This document shows positions 35,011 through 43,190 of a stretch of DNA of 64,000 nucleotides, one piece after another. Within the stretch, counting starts at the first letter, position 1. Each line of letters begins with the position of its first letter. The position numbers and the translations under genes were made by a program. The stretch is from Pseudarthrobacter sp. NamE5 (GTDB lineage: Bacteria > Actinomycetota > Actinomycetes > Actinomycetales > Micrococcaceae), in NCBI RefSeq assembly GCF_005796225.1, contig NZ_VAHO01000011.1, positions 1-64,000 of the forward strand, written 5' to 3'. Below the pieces are notes generated by a model. It worked only from the letters and a program-made list of their open reading frames with translations, was not told where the DNA came from and made no database searches.

Positions 35011-35802
35011 GTGGAGGCCTCACAGGGAGATAAGCACCAGCAGGCAGCAGCCATCTGGCCTGATCCGCCTGAACTGCCGGCGCCCGCCATGTTCGACCAG
35101 CGCTGGACCGACGCCATCTTCCTGCACTGGCGCATCGCGGAAAATCTAGCGGCGGGTTTCCTGCCGCCCGGAGTACAGCCCGACGTCTTCGACGGCAGTT
35201 CGTGGGTGGGACTTATAGGTTTCCGCATGAAGAATGCCGGAATTGGGCGCGGCCCAGGAATCCCTTACCTGGGCCGCTTCCACGAGGTCAACGTGCGCCT
35301 CTACTCACGCGAACCCAACGGAACCAGGGGCGTGGTTTTCCTCAGCTTGGACGCGAACCGGCTCCCCGTCGTCCTGGCCGCCCGGGCAGCAGAAGTTCCC
35401 TACGTGTGGTCGCGGATCGACTATTCCCAGCAGCCCATGCCGGACTCTGCAAAGGATGAAACGATCGGCTACTCGGTCAGGCGTTTCAGACAGGGAGCAA
35501 GGAGCAGCTTCGCCGTCATTCCCCAGTCGGGTGCCACAGTCGACGACCCGCTCTCGGTCTTCCTCACGGCGCGGTTTGGAATGCACGGGACATTCAGGGG
35601 ACGCAGCATCTACATGCCAAACACCCATCAACCGTGGCTGCTGCGCTCCGCCAAGCTGCACCAGTTGGAGGATGATCTGGTGGCGTCCGCGGGGATCAGC
35701 GCCAGCGGGCCGCCTGAATCGGTGCTGTACTCGCCCGGAGTGCGGACCCAGTTCGGACGGCCAAGACTGGTCAGCAGCCCCGGCCGTCAGCTGGCCACTT
35801 AG
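35011..35802 (+). CDS. DUF2071 (YqjF-like) family protein
   Basis: 263 residues, GTG start. F-D-Q-R-W-T-D-A-I-F-L-H-W-R-I and the later P-Y-L-G-R-F-H-E-V-N-V-R-L-Y match DUF2071, a family of soluble proteins of unknown role that is common in Actinobacteria and Bacilli. No catalytic residues are established. Its TAG shares 4 bases with the convergent gene at 35799. A shorter ATG start at 35089 would still keep the conserved region. Confidence 0.82.
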   Translation: MEASQGDKHQQAAAIWPDPPELPAPAMFDQRWTDAIFLHWRIAENLAAGFLPPGVQPDVFDGSSWVGLIGFRMKNAGIGRGPGIPYLGRFHEVNVRLYSREPNGTRGVVFLSLDANRLPVVLAARAAEVPYVWSRIDYSQQPMPDSAKDETIGYSVRRFRQGARSSFAVIPQSGATVDDPLSVFLTARFGMHGTFRGRSIYMPNTHQPWLLRSAKLHQLEDDLVASAGISASGPPESVLYSPGVRTQFGRPRLVSSPGRQLAT

Positions 35803-36119
35803 GCGTCCTGCCAGCCACGGCCTTCGCTGAACGTAGCCACCAGGGTTCCCACTCCTGCTTGCAGTGAATTGGAAGGGTCAAAGTAGAGGGAACCCTCCGA
35901 TGCGCGGCTGTGGGCGATCAGCTGCTCCGCTTCCAGCTTTGCTTCCGGCACCGTGGCGCCGATGATTCCCGTCCGCGCCGGAAGTTCGGGCGTGTGGACG
36001 ATCTCCGCGTCAGTTTCGGAAAGCGGAATGGTGGTGCCTGCATTGATCTCATCATGGGGAAACTCAAACTCAGCATCGTCGGACGCAGCGGGAATCGTGT
36101 ACTCCAGGAAATAAGTCAT
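35799..36119 (-). CDS. Conserved hypothetical acidic protein
   Basis: 106 residues from the ATG at 36119 with GGAAGG upstream. M-T-Y-F-L-E-Y-T-I-P-A-A-S-D-D opens an acidic N-terminus; A-K-L-E-A-E-Q-L-I-A-H-S is a likely helix. No membrane segment and no recognised family. It is convergent and overlapping with the DUF2071 gene and divergent from the ZIP-like transporter. Confidence 0.5.
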   Translation of the reverse strand: MTYFLEYTIPAASDDAEFEFPHDEINAGTTIPLSETDAEIVHTPELPARTGIIGATVPEAKLEAEQLIAHSRASEGSLYFDPSNSLQAGVGTLVATFSEGRGWQDA

Positions 36120-36237
36120 GAGCCCACCCTTCCAGAAACCCATGGAAGCGGAAAGTTGGCCCCGAAAAACCGGTAGACGCCACGGGCTGCGAAAACAGCG
36201 TATTCCCACGTCAACCCGCCGCTCCTATACTTGCGGG

Positions 36238-37035
36238 ATGATGATGTCGCTCTGGTTTGGCGTCATAGCATCCAGCGCACTGGTCCTGGGTGCCATCATC
36301 GGCGTCCGGTTCGAACTTCCCAAGCGCCTTCTGGCGATGCTGCTCGCCTTTGCAGCCGGTTCCCTCATGACCGCCCTGGCTTTTGAACTTTTCGAGGACG
36401 CCTACGAACACGGCGGTATTATTCGGGCCGCAATCGGCCTGATGGCCGGAGCAGTAGTCTTCACAGTACTCAGCGCCTTTTTGGACCGGTGGGCACAGGC
36501 AGGCGAGCAAAAGCAGGCTAAAGCAGCGGATGACTTCCAGGGCAGCGCCAAGCTCGATACCGATGCAGCGGCCAGCGACAAACGCGCCACCACGGCATCT
36601 ACACGCGGAGCCGCCGGGCTGGCCTTGCTGGCCGCCGTCACCCTTGACGGCGTGCCCGAGAATCTTGCCCTGGGTATCTCGTTGGGCGAAGGAACAGGAG
36701 GTCTGGCACTGCTTGCTGCGATCTTCGTCTCGAACTTCCCGGAGGCTTTGGTGGGATCGGCTTCAATGCGGAGCCAAGGACGTTCAACAGGCAGCATTGT
36801 TGGACTCTGGCTCGGATGCGCGGCCCTGCTGGTCATCGCCGTCGTCATCGGCGCAGGGCCGCTGTCCGGCACCGACCCGGAAGCCATCTCTGTACCGCTC
36901 GCATTTGCAGCCGGTGCCGTGATCGCATCCCTGGCGGACACCCTGATGCCGGAAGCCTACGAGCACGGCGGCCCCGCCGTGGCACTCAGCACTGCGGGAG
37001 GATTCGTCCTGGCGTTTGTGCTCTCGCTCGCCTGA
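36238..37035 (+). CDS. ZIP family-like metal transporter
   Basis: 265 residues from the first of three in-frame ATGs. Eight hydrophobic segments with an internal hydrophilic loop of about 50 residues between segments 3 and 4, as in ZIP proteins. The two metal-site helices are recognisable but altered: D-G-V-P-E-N-L-A-L-G where ZIPs have H-N-x-P-E-G, and S-N-F-P-E-A-L-V-G where they have H-x-x-P-E-x. So the histidines of both metal motifs are replaced. Transport of a divalent cation is plausible; zinc specificity is doubtful. The gene is flanked closely on both sides. Confidence 0.75.
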   Translation: MMMSLWFGVIASSALVLGAIIGVRFELPKRLLAMLLAFAAGSLMTALAFELFEDAYEHGGIIRAAIGLMAGAVVFTVLSAFLDRWAQAGEQKQAKAADDFQGSAKLDTDAAASDKRATTASTRGAAGLALLAAVTLDGVPENLALGISLGEGTGGLALLAAIFVSNFPEALVGSASMRSQGRSTGSIVGLWLGCAALLVIAVVIGAGPLSGTDPEAISVPLAFAAGAVIASLADTLMPEAYEHGGPAVALSTAGGFVLAFVLSLA

Positions 37036-37051
37036 GCCCTCCGCCGCCAGA

Positions 37052-39532
37052 CTACTTACCCAAGCCGGCCTTCCGTAACGCCTCCGCCATGGCCGTGTTC
37101 ACAGGAGCCGGCTTTGCACCAGGACTCCGGTCCGCCGGACGGCCACCCGAAGTCCTACCTCCCGTTGTCTTCGCCTCCTGGCGTCCGGACGGTTCCTGGC
37201 TCCTGCCCCGCTCCCTGTCGCCGTTCTGCGGCCGGCCACCAGGCCGGCCCTTGCTGGCACCGGCTCCCACATTCCCCGCTGACGGCCGGGCGGAGGACCT
37301 GGCGGAGGGCCCCTCGGAGGCATCGTCGTCGAGCCGAAGCGTCAGCGAAATCCGCTTCCGGTCCGGGTCCGCCTCCAGCACCTTGACGCGCACCACCTGG
37401 CCTGACTTCACCACTTCCCGGGGATCGGAGACGAACCGGTTTGCCATGGCCGAGACGTGGACCAAACCATCCTGGTGGACGCCCACGTCCACAAACGCAC
37501 CGAAGGCGGCAACGTTGGTCACCGTACCCTCCAGCACCATCCCGGGTTTGAGGTCCGAGATCTTCTCAATTCCCTCAGAAAACGCTGCCGCTACAAACGC
37601 CGGACGCGGGTCCCGGCCCGGTTTGTCGAGTTCCGACAAAATGTCCGTGACGGTGGGCAGCCCGAAGGTCTCATTCACGAAGTCACGCGGGTCCAGCGAG
37701 GAAGCGGGCGCCGAACCGGCAGCAACCAGGATCTTCCGGGCCATGGCGTAGGACTCGGGGTGGACACTCGACGCATCCAGCGGCTCCGCTCCCCCGGTGA
37801 TCCGGAGGAAGCCGGCGCACTGCTCAAAAGCCTTGGCGCCAAGCCGGGGCACCTTCTTCAGGTCCGCCCGCCTGGCAAAGGGGCCATGTTCGTTTCGGTA
37901 CGCCACAATGTTTTCGCTCAGCAAGGGTCCGACGCCGGCCACACGGCTGAGCAGCGCGGGCGAGGCGGTGTTCACATCCACGCCCACCGCGTTCACGCAG
38001 TCCTCCACCACCGCGTCCAGGCTGCGGTCCAGTTTCGAGGCCGTGACGTCATGCTGGTACTGGCCCACGCCAATGGACTTCGGATCGATCTTCACCAGCT
38101 CAGCGAGCGGGTCCTGCAGCCGCCGGGCGATCGACACTGCTCCGCGCAGGGCAACGTCCATTCCGGGCAGTTCGGCGGCAGCCAGGGCGGAAGCGGAGTA
38201 CACGGACGCCCCGGCCTCGGAAACGACCAGCTTCTGCGGCTTGCGGTCCACCTCCGGCAGCCGCTTGATCAGCTCAGCGGCGAGCTTGTCCGTCTCCCGT
38301 GAAGCGGTTCCGTTTCCTATGGCGACAAGTTCGACGGCGTGCTTCCGCGCCAGGCGCTCCAGCGTCGCCAGCGCCTCGTCCCATTTCCGGGCGGGCGCGT
38401 GCGGGTAGACAGTATCGGTGGCCATCACCTTGCCGGTGCCGTCCACCACTGCCACTTTGACGCCGGTACGGAGTCCAGGGTCAAGGCCGAGTGTGGCACG
38501 GTTTCCGGCCGGAGCGGCGAGCAGCACATCACGCAGGTTGGCTGCAAAGACGCGGACGGCCTCGTCCTCGGCGGCCGCAAACATCCTGCCGCGCAGGTCG
38601 GCCGTCAGCCTGGCCAACACGCGGGACCGCCATGCCAGCCGGACCGTCTCCATCAACCATGCATCAGCGGGACGTCCGCGGTCGGCAGCCCCGAGACACC
38701 TGGCCACCGCCGACTCGTAGCGTGAACGGGCGGCGGCAAGGGCGTCGTCGTCCGTGGGATCTGCTTCAGCCAGATCGAGCTCGAGGACGCCGTCCTTCTC
38801 CCCGCGCAGCAGCGCGAGCACACGGTGGGAAGGCATCCCTGCCGGCGCCTGGGCGAACTCAAAGTAGTCAGCGAACTTCTGTCCGTCGCCTTCCTTTCCC
38901 TTTTTCACACGTGACACCATGCGGCCCTGGGTCCACAGTCGCTCGCGCAGGGTTGTTGCCAGATCGGGGTCCTGGGCAGCGCGCTCAACCAGGATGGCCC
39001 GTGCGCCCGCGAGCGCGGCGGCTGGATCAGCGATGGCGTGCCCGGAGTTGAGGTACTTCGCGGCTTCACGTTCCGGATGCAGCTCCGGCCGCTTAAGCAA
39101 GGCATCGGCCAATGGCTCAAGCCCGGCTTCGCGTGCGATCTGCGCCTTGGTCCGGCGCTTGGACTTGAAGGGCAGGTAAATGTCCTCCAGCCGGGACTTG
39201 GTGTCCGCGGCGAGGACAGCCTTTTTCAGCTCGGGAGTCAGCAGGCCCTGCGCCTCGATGGCGTCGAGGACAGCACGACGGCGGTCGGCCAGCTCCCGGA
39301 GGTAGCGGAGGCGCTCGTCGAGCTCACGGAGCTGCCCATCGTCCAGCGTCCCGGTGGCTTCCTTGCGGTAGCGGGCGATAAAAGGAACGGTGGATCCGCC
39401 GTCGAGCAGTTCAACGGCTGCTTTCACCTGCCAGGCCTTGACGCCCAGCTCCGCAGCGATCTGCGTATAGATGGCATCGTCCGGGCTCACGGAAACGGAT
39501 GGAGCGGAAGGGGCGTGCGGCAGTTGGTTCAC
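37052..39532 (-). CDS. tex: Tex family S1 RNA-binding protein
   Basis: About 826 residues from GTG 39532; GTG 39490 is also possible. Tex N-terminal helical part, including F-I-A-R-Y-R-K-E-A-T-G, then a YqgF/RuvC-like domain (L-G-L-D-P-G-L-R-T-G), helix-hairpin-helix units, and an S1 domain (G-T-V-T-N-V-A-A-F-G-A-F-V-D-V-G). The C-terminal 100 residues are Arg/Gly/Ser/Pro-rich and probably disordered, an actinobacterial extension. Tex binds nucleic acid and affects transcription and toxin expression in other bacteria. It is divergent from the small beta protein, and its upstream frame runs into that gene. Confidence 0.93.
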   Translation of the reverse strand: MNQLPHAPSAPSVSVSPDDAIYTQIAAELGVKAWQVKAAVELLDGGSTVPFIARYRKEATGTLDDGQLRELDERLRYLRELADRRRAVLDAIEAQGLLTPELKKAVLAADTKSRLEDIYLPFKSKRRTKAQIAREAGLEPLADALLKRPELHPEREAAKYLNSGHAIADPAAALAGARAILVERAAQDPDLATTLRERLWTQGRMVSRVKKGKEGDGQKFADYFEFAQAPAGMPSHRVLALLRGEKDGVLELDLAEADPTDDDALAAARSRYESAVARCLGAADRGRPADAWLMETVRLAWRSRVLARLTADLRGRMFAAAEDEAVRVFAANLRDVLLAAPAGNRATLGLDPGLRTGVKVAVVDGTGKVMATDTVYPHAPARKWDEALATLERLARKHAVELVAIGNGTASRETDKLAAELIKRLPEVDRKPQKLVVSEAGASVYSASALAAAELPGMDVALRGAVSIARRLQDPLAELVKIDPKSIGVGQYQHDVTASKLDRSLDAVVEDCVNAVGVDVNTASPALLSRVAGVGPLLSENIVAYRNEHGPFARRADLKKVPRLGAKAFEQCAGFLRITGGAEPLDASSVHPESYAMARKILVAAGSAPASSLDPRDFVNETFGLPTVTDILSELDKPGRDPRPAFVAAAFSEGIEKISDLKPGMVLEGTVTNVAAFGAFVDVGVHQDGLVHVSAMANRFVSDPREVVKSGQVVRVKVLEADPDRKRISLTLRLDDDASEGPSARSSARPSAGNVGAGASKGRPGGRPQNGDRERGRSQEPSGRQEAKTTGGRTSGGRPADRSPGAKPAPVNTAMAEALRKAGLGK

Positions 39533-39655
39533 CAGAACATTTTGCCCTACCGCGTTGCCCGGCTCCACCGCCGGCAAGGGTATTCCGCTCCGGCCGGCAA
39601 AGTGCTGTAGTTGAGATGCCGTCACAGGCGCCCAGTGCTCGAGGAAGAGGCAACC

Positions 39656-39952
39656 ATGCAGGAATTGCTTATCGTCTTTCAGGAGGGGTTCGAGGAAGCC
39701 AACATTACCGTGACGGTCAACGGCAAGCAGGCCCGGCGGGACCTCGGGGTGTCCACAAACCCGATTCTCGGCATTGCCAACGAGGTGTCGGTGGAGCTGC
39801 CGGCAAAGGGCGCACACGTGGGCGTGGAGGTGACTAACCGGGGCCTGAAGGCAATCACCAAGGTGAGCGGCAAGCCGAAGAGCGTGCTGGTATCAATTGT
39901 GGACGGCAAGCTGGTGATGACGGAAGGAACCGGGCGTGAGGCGTTGATGTAG
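39656..39952 (+). CDS. Small beta-rich protein, unknown
   Basis: 98 residues from ATG 39656. Composition suggests mostly beta strands: I-T-V-T-V-N-G-K-Q, E-V-S-V-E-L-P, V-L-V-S-I-V-D-G-K-L-V-M. No membrane segment or signal peptide. Not recognised. It is divergent from tex and shares its upstream region; followed by a terminator. Could be a small binding or regulatory protein; nothing supports a function. Confidence 0.55.
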   Translation: MQELLIVFQEGFEEANITVTVNGKQARRDLGVSTNPILGIANEVSVELPAKGAHVGVEVTNRGLKAITKVSGKPKSVLVSIVDGKLVMTEGTGREALM

Positions 39953-40129
39953 CGGCCTGGCAGGCAGAAAAAAGTGGCGCCGCAAAGGCCTAGTGAAAGG
40001 CAATTCGCTGGAGTAGCATCTGATCACCGCCGGCTTCCCCGAGAACCGGCGGGCCAAATTTCAGAACGTGAGCTGAAGGTCGTCGGATGGCCTTCGGCAC
40101 CTGTTGCCGAGATGACACCGCGCAGCAAA

Positions 40130-40161
40130 CGACGGCGGCACCCAAGCAGGTGCCGCCGTCG
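40130..40161 (+). terminator. Hairpin terminator between convergent genes
   Basis: CGACGGCGGCACC (40130-40142) pairs with GGTGCCGCCGTCG (40149-40161) around a 6-base loop; it is followed by TCGTTTGT. Preceding CAAA lies opposite the TTT, so it works as a bidirectional terminator for the small beta protein and the oxidoreductase. Confidence 0.8.
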
Positions 40162-40185
40162 TCGTTTGTATGTGCTTACGCTGCC

Positions 40186-41256
40186 TTAGTTCTGGTAGGC
40201 GGGGTAGTCCGTGTAGCCCGTGGCGCCTTCGGCATAGAACGTGGACGCGTCCGGCTCGTTCAGGGGAAGGCTTTCCTTCCAGCGCCGGGCGAGGTCCGGG
40301 TTGGCGATGGCGGGACGGCCCACTACGACGGCGTCGGCAAGTCCATCGGCCACGAGGTTCACAGCTTCTTCCCGGGTGGTGACGACGCCGAAGCCCGTGT
40401 TAACCAGGAAGGTCCCGTCGAAGCGCGCGCGAAGGTCTTGGACCAGATCGCCGGAGGGCTCGTGGTGCAGGATGCTCAGGTACGCCAGATTGAGCGGGGC
40501 GATGCTGTTCACCAGTACTTCGTAGGTGGCGCGGACGTCAGCGGCATCGGTTTCGGCGATGCCCTGGACATTGTGTTCGGGAGAGATGCGGATACCTACG
40601 CGGTTGGCGCCAACTGCTGCCACCACTGCGTTGATTGTCTCGATGACAAACCGGGCGCGGTTCTCCGGGGAGCCGCCGTAGCTGTCGGTGCGGATGTTGG
40701 AGTTTGGTGCCAGGAACTCATGCAGCAGGTACCCGTTGGCCGCATGGAGTTCGACGCCGTCGAAGCCGGCTTCGATCGCGTTCAGCGACCCGTTGACAAT
40801 CTCCTGCATGACCATGGGCAGCTCGTCTGTGGTGAGGGCGTGCGGGACCGGGTAGGGCAGCTTTCCTGACGGAGTACGGACCACGCCGTCGATGGCGACC
40901 GCGCTGGGAGCCACCAGCTCGAGGCCGCCGGTGATTTGGGGGTGCGATACCCGGCCGCCGTGCATGATCTGTGCGAACATCCGCCCGCCTTCGGCGTGAA
41001 CAGCGTCGGTGACCTTCTTCCACCCGGCCACCTGCTCCACGGTGACGATGCCCGGCTGGCCGGGGTAGGAGCGGCCGGCAGGGCTGGGGTACGTTCCTTC
41101 GCTGACGATGAGTCCCAGGGATGCACGCTGGCGGTAATGCTCGACGACGAGGGGTCCCGGGATTCCTTCCTCGCCTGCACGTAGCCTCGTCAGCGGTGCC
41201 ATCACCAGGCGGTTCGGAAGCTCAAGTTCGCCGAGGGTGAGGGGGGAAAACAGCAT
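40186..41256 (-). CDS. Old Yellow Enzyme family flavin alkene reductase
   Basis: About 356 residues from ATG 41256. TIM-barrel FMN enzyme: N-R-L-V-M-A-P-L-T-R opens the first FMN-binding strand, G-Y-L-L-H-E-F-L-A-P-N-S-N is the signature of the NemA/OYE class, and G-G-S-P-E-N-R-A-R-F matches the FMN phosphate-side loop. Such enzymes reduce activated C=C bonds or nitro groups with NADPH. It appears to be monocistronic, with its own terminator in the convergent region. Confidence 0.92.
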   Translation of the reverse strand: MLFSPLTLGELELPNRLVMAPLTRLRAGEEGIPGPLVVEHYRQRASLGLIVSEGTYPSPAGRSYPGQPGIVTVEQVAGWKKVTDAVHAEGGRMFAQIMHGGRVSHPQITGGLELVAPSAVAIDGVVRTPSGKLPYPVPHALTTDELPMVMQEIVNGSLNAIEAGFDGVELHAANGYLLHEFLAPNSNIRTDSYGGSPENRARFVIETINAVVAAVGANRVGIRISPEHNVQGIAETDAADVRATYEVLVNSIAPLNLAYLSILHHEPSGDLVQDLRARFDGTFLVNTGFGVVTTREEAVNLVADGLADAVVVGRPAIANPDLARRWKESLPLNEPDASTFYAEGATGYTDYPAYQN

Positions 41257-41376
41257 GCGCGGTTCCTTTCGAAGGTGAAGACGTACTGCCTTGGGCAACC
41301 GGCAATCACCTGCAACTATTCCTGTTGCGATAGGGATCACAACCGCTTCCTGGCGTCCCTGTTGCCGGTGCCCCAG

Positions 41377-42300
41377 CTACCGTGGGGCGCCCGGACAGCC
41401 TTGGCCTTGGGTGTTGGCGTTGCAGTCATCAGCGTAGTTGCGCGTGAGCGATCGCCACACGCTGATGGTCTGCGGAGGCGCGCTGAACTGTCCCTGCCCG
41501 GGGATCGGCAGCGGCGGGCCTGCGTTGACCGAGTACGTTCCCTGGAAGGTGGTGGTCAGCACCACCTGGTAGTCACCGGTGGTTCCGTAGGCGTGGCTGG
41601 TCCTGGTCTTCTCGCCCCAGCGGTCCTGCGGAAGCGGCCCACCCATCGAGGGCTGCGGACCGAAAACCGTGCCGTCGCCGTAGTTCCAGGTGTACTGGAC
41701 AGGTGTGGCGACGATGTGTACCTGTTGGCCGAACATGGTGACGTCGAACTGCTGCTCGCCGGCCTCGGCGTAAAAGTTGGTTTCGGCACCCCTCAGGGTG
41801 TGCGGGCTCGGCTGCGCCGCAACCGTTCCCGGGTTGACCGGCAGACTTTGGAACTGGCGCTGGATCTCCGCCGCGATTCGGGGCAGCAGGTCCTCAGGCT
41901 TCGCGTCATAAAGGCAGGTGGGGCCGGAGTGGTGCGCCCAGACAGCGCCGGGGACACCTCTCGGCCGCGAGAGCCAAGTGACTGGGATACCATCTTCACC
42001 GTCGGGCCCGTCCTTGCACTCGAGCTGCCTGGTGAGACAGGGCGTATCGAAGTCTCCCCCGCCGAGATGGCACTGGAGCTCGTATTTGTACTCATTCGGG
42101 TCGGTGCTCGGCATGCTGGGATCAGCTCTAATGAAATCCTTTGCTACTGAATCCCAGATGTATCCATTGAGTTGGAGTCCAGGATTCCATTCGCCACCGA
42201 ATTCCGGGTCATCATTTTCGCTCGCCAGTACCGGAAAAGCTTGCAAATTTAACGCCACGGCTGCTGCAAGGATGATAGTGAGCAGGCGTTTGTTATCCAC
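41377..42300 (-). CDS. Secreted PKD-like domain protein
   Basis: About 307 residues from the GTG at 42300. An N-terminal signal segment (K-R-L-L-T-I-I-L-A-A-A-V-A-L-N-L-Q-A-F) ends near A-S-E-N. The mature part contains Y-T-W-N-Y-G-D-G-T-V and G-T-T-G-D-Y-Q-V-V-L-T-T-T-F, a PKD-like beta-sandwich pattern. There are 6 Cys, so disulfides are likely. The start is 2 bases after the stop of the lipoprotein gene, so the two are coupled. Extracellular; role unknown. Repeated in Arthrobacter relatives beside DUF6318 lipoproteins, as I recall. Confidence 0.7.
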   Translation of the reverse strand: MDNKRLLTIILAAAVALNLQAFPVLASENDDPEFGGEWNPGLQLNGYIWDSVAKDFIRADPSMPSTDPNEYKYELQCHLGGGDFDTPCLTRQLECKDGPDGEDGIPVTWLSRPRGVPGAVWAHHSGPTCLYDAKPEDLLPRIAAEIQRQFQSLPVNPGTVAAQPSPHTLRGAETNFYAEAGEQQFDVTMFGQQVHIVATPVQYTWNYGDGTVFGPQPSMGGPLPQDRWGEKTRTSHAYGTTGDYQVVLTTTFQGTYSVNAGPPLPIPGQGQFSAPPQTISVWRSLTRNYADDCNANTQGQGCPGAPR

Positions 42301-42302
42301 AG

Positions 42303-42983
42303 TTAGCCAACAATGCTTCCGAGTTCGGTGACGACCCATCTGTCGTTCTCGTAAGCAACCAAAAGTAGGTTCCCTTGGTCGGGCGCCTGCGGATCCGTCC
42401 GTGCCGTGCTCCCATCGGCTCGCATATAAGACAAAGGCTCTTGGTGAACTTGAACCGCAACTTTGTACTGGCCTTGCTGGTCCTTCACGAAGGTCGTATC
42501 TACAACCGGTGTCGTGAGCTTACCGCCTACCAGCCAGCGCCCTTCAGAATGCCAATTTACAATGACTTCTTTGACCTTTTGGCAAGCGCCGCATGACCGC
42601 GGCTCAACACCCTCAAACAGACCGACCTCACCAGTTTCGTATCCATAGCTGAGGAGCTGGAACCAATACTTCGCGAACGCCTCAAGCCCCTCCTTCGTCT
42701 CCGTCTTTGCCACTTCCGGCAGCACGGGGACCGGGACGTTTTGGGCGGGGCCGGATGCGTCCGCCGGCTTGTAAACAGCGCTGGGTGTCGGCGTCGGTGA
42801 AGGGCTGCTTGGCGACGGGCTGGGTGATTCCGCAGCCGCCGAGGATGCTGTACCTGGATCTGCCGGTGCGCCGCCTGCACAGCCCGCAAGTGCCAGTCCC
42901 GCAAGAATCAGCAGGGCTGCCGCCCGGTAAGGCCGGTCAGAAAAACGCTCGCGAGAAAAACTAGAGACCTTTTGTGATGTCAT
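42303..42983 (-). CDS. DUF6318-like lipoprotein
   Basis: 226 residues. Signal peptide with lipobox L-A-L-A-G-C at about residue 35, followed by a Ser/Pro/Thr-rich linker to residue 75. The C-terminal domain begins V-P-V-P-V-L-P-E-V-A-K-T-E-T-K-E-G and contains a C-G-A-C pair and W-H-S-E-G-R-W-L-V-G, typical of the actinobacterial DUF6318 lipoproteins. It is exported and lipid-anchored; function unknown. It forms a two-gene operon with the PKD-like protein. Confidence 0.78.
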   Translation of the reverse strand: MTSQKVSSFSRERFSDRPYRAAALLILAGLALAGCAGGAPADPGTASSAAAESPSPSPSSPSPTPTPSAVYKPADASGPAQNVPVPVLPEVAKTETKEGLEAFAKYWFQLLSYGYETGEVGLFEGVEPRSCGACQKVKEVIVNWHSEGRWLVGGKLTTPVVDTTFVKDQQGQYKVAVQVHQEPLSYMRADGSTARTDPQAPDQGNLLLVAYENDRWVVTELGSIVG

Positions 42984-43132
42984 GGGCCGCTATTCCCCCA
43001 GTAGTAGTTTCAAGACGGCAAGCTCCGGACAGTGACTTAAGGGTAGCCCACGTCACAACTTGGCGATCAAACTTATCCACAGCCGCCCCGCCACGCATGT
43101 ACCACCGGGGAAACTCAAAGAAAAAGCCATAA

Positions 43133-43165
43133 GGGAAGCCGGCGCTCCTATTGCCCCGGCTTCCC
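43133..43165 (-). terminator. Terminator after the NCS1 permease
   Basis: GGGAAGCCGG (43133-43142) pairs with CCGGCTTCCC (43156-43165). Read on the minus strand the hairpin is followed by CTTATGGCTTTTTC, a T-run, just beyond the permease stop. Confidence 0.85.
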
Positions 43166-43190
43166 CTATGACCCGCTGATAAGGGTGCAT

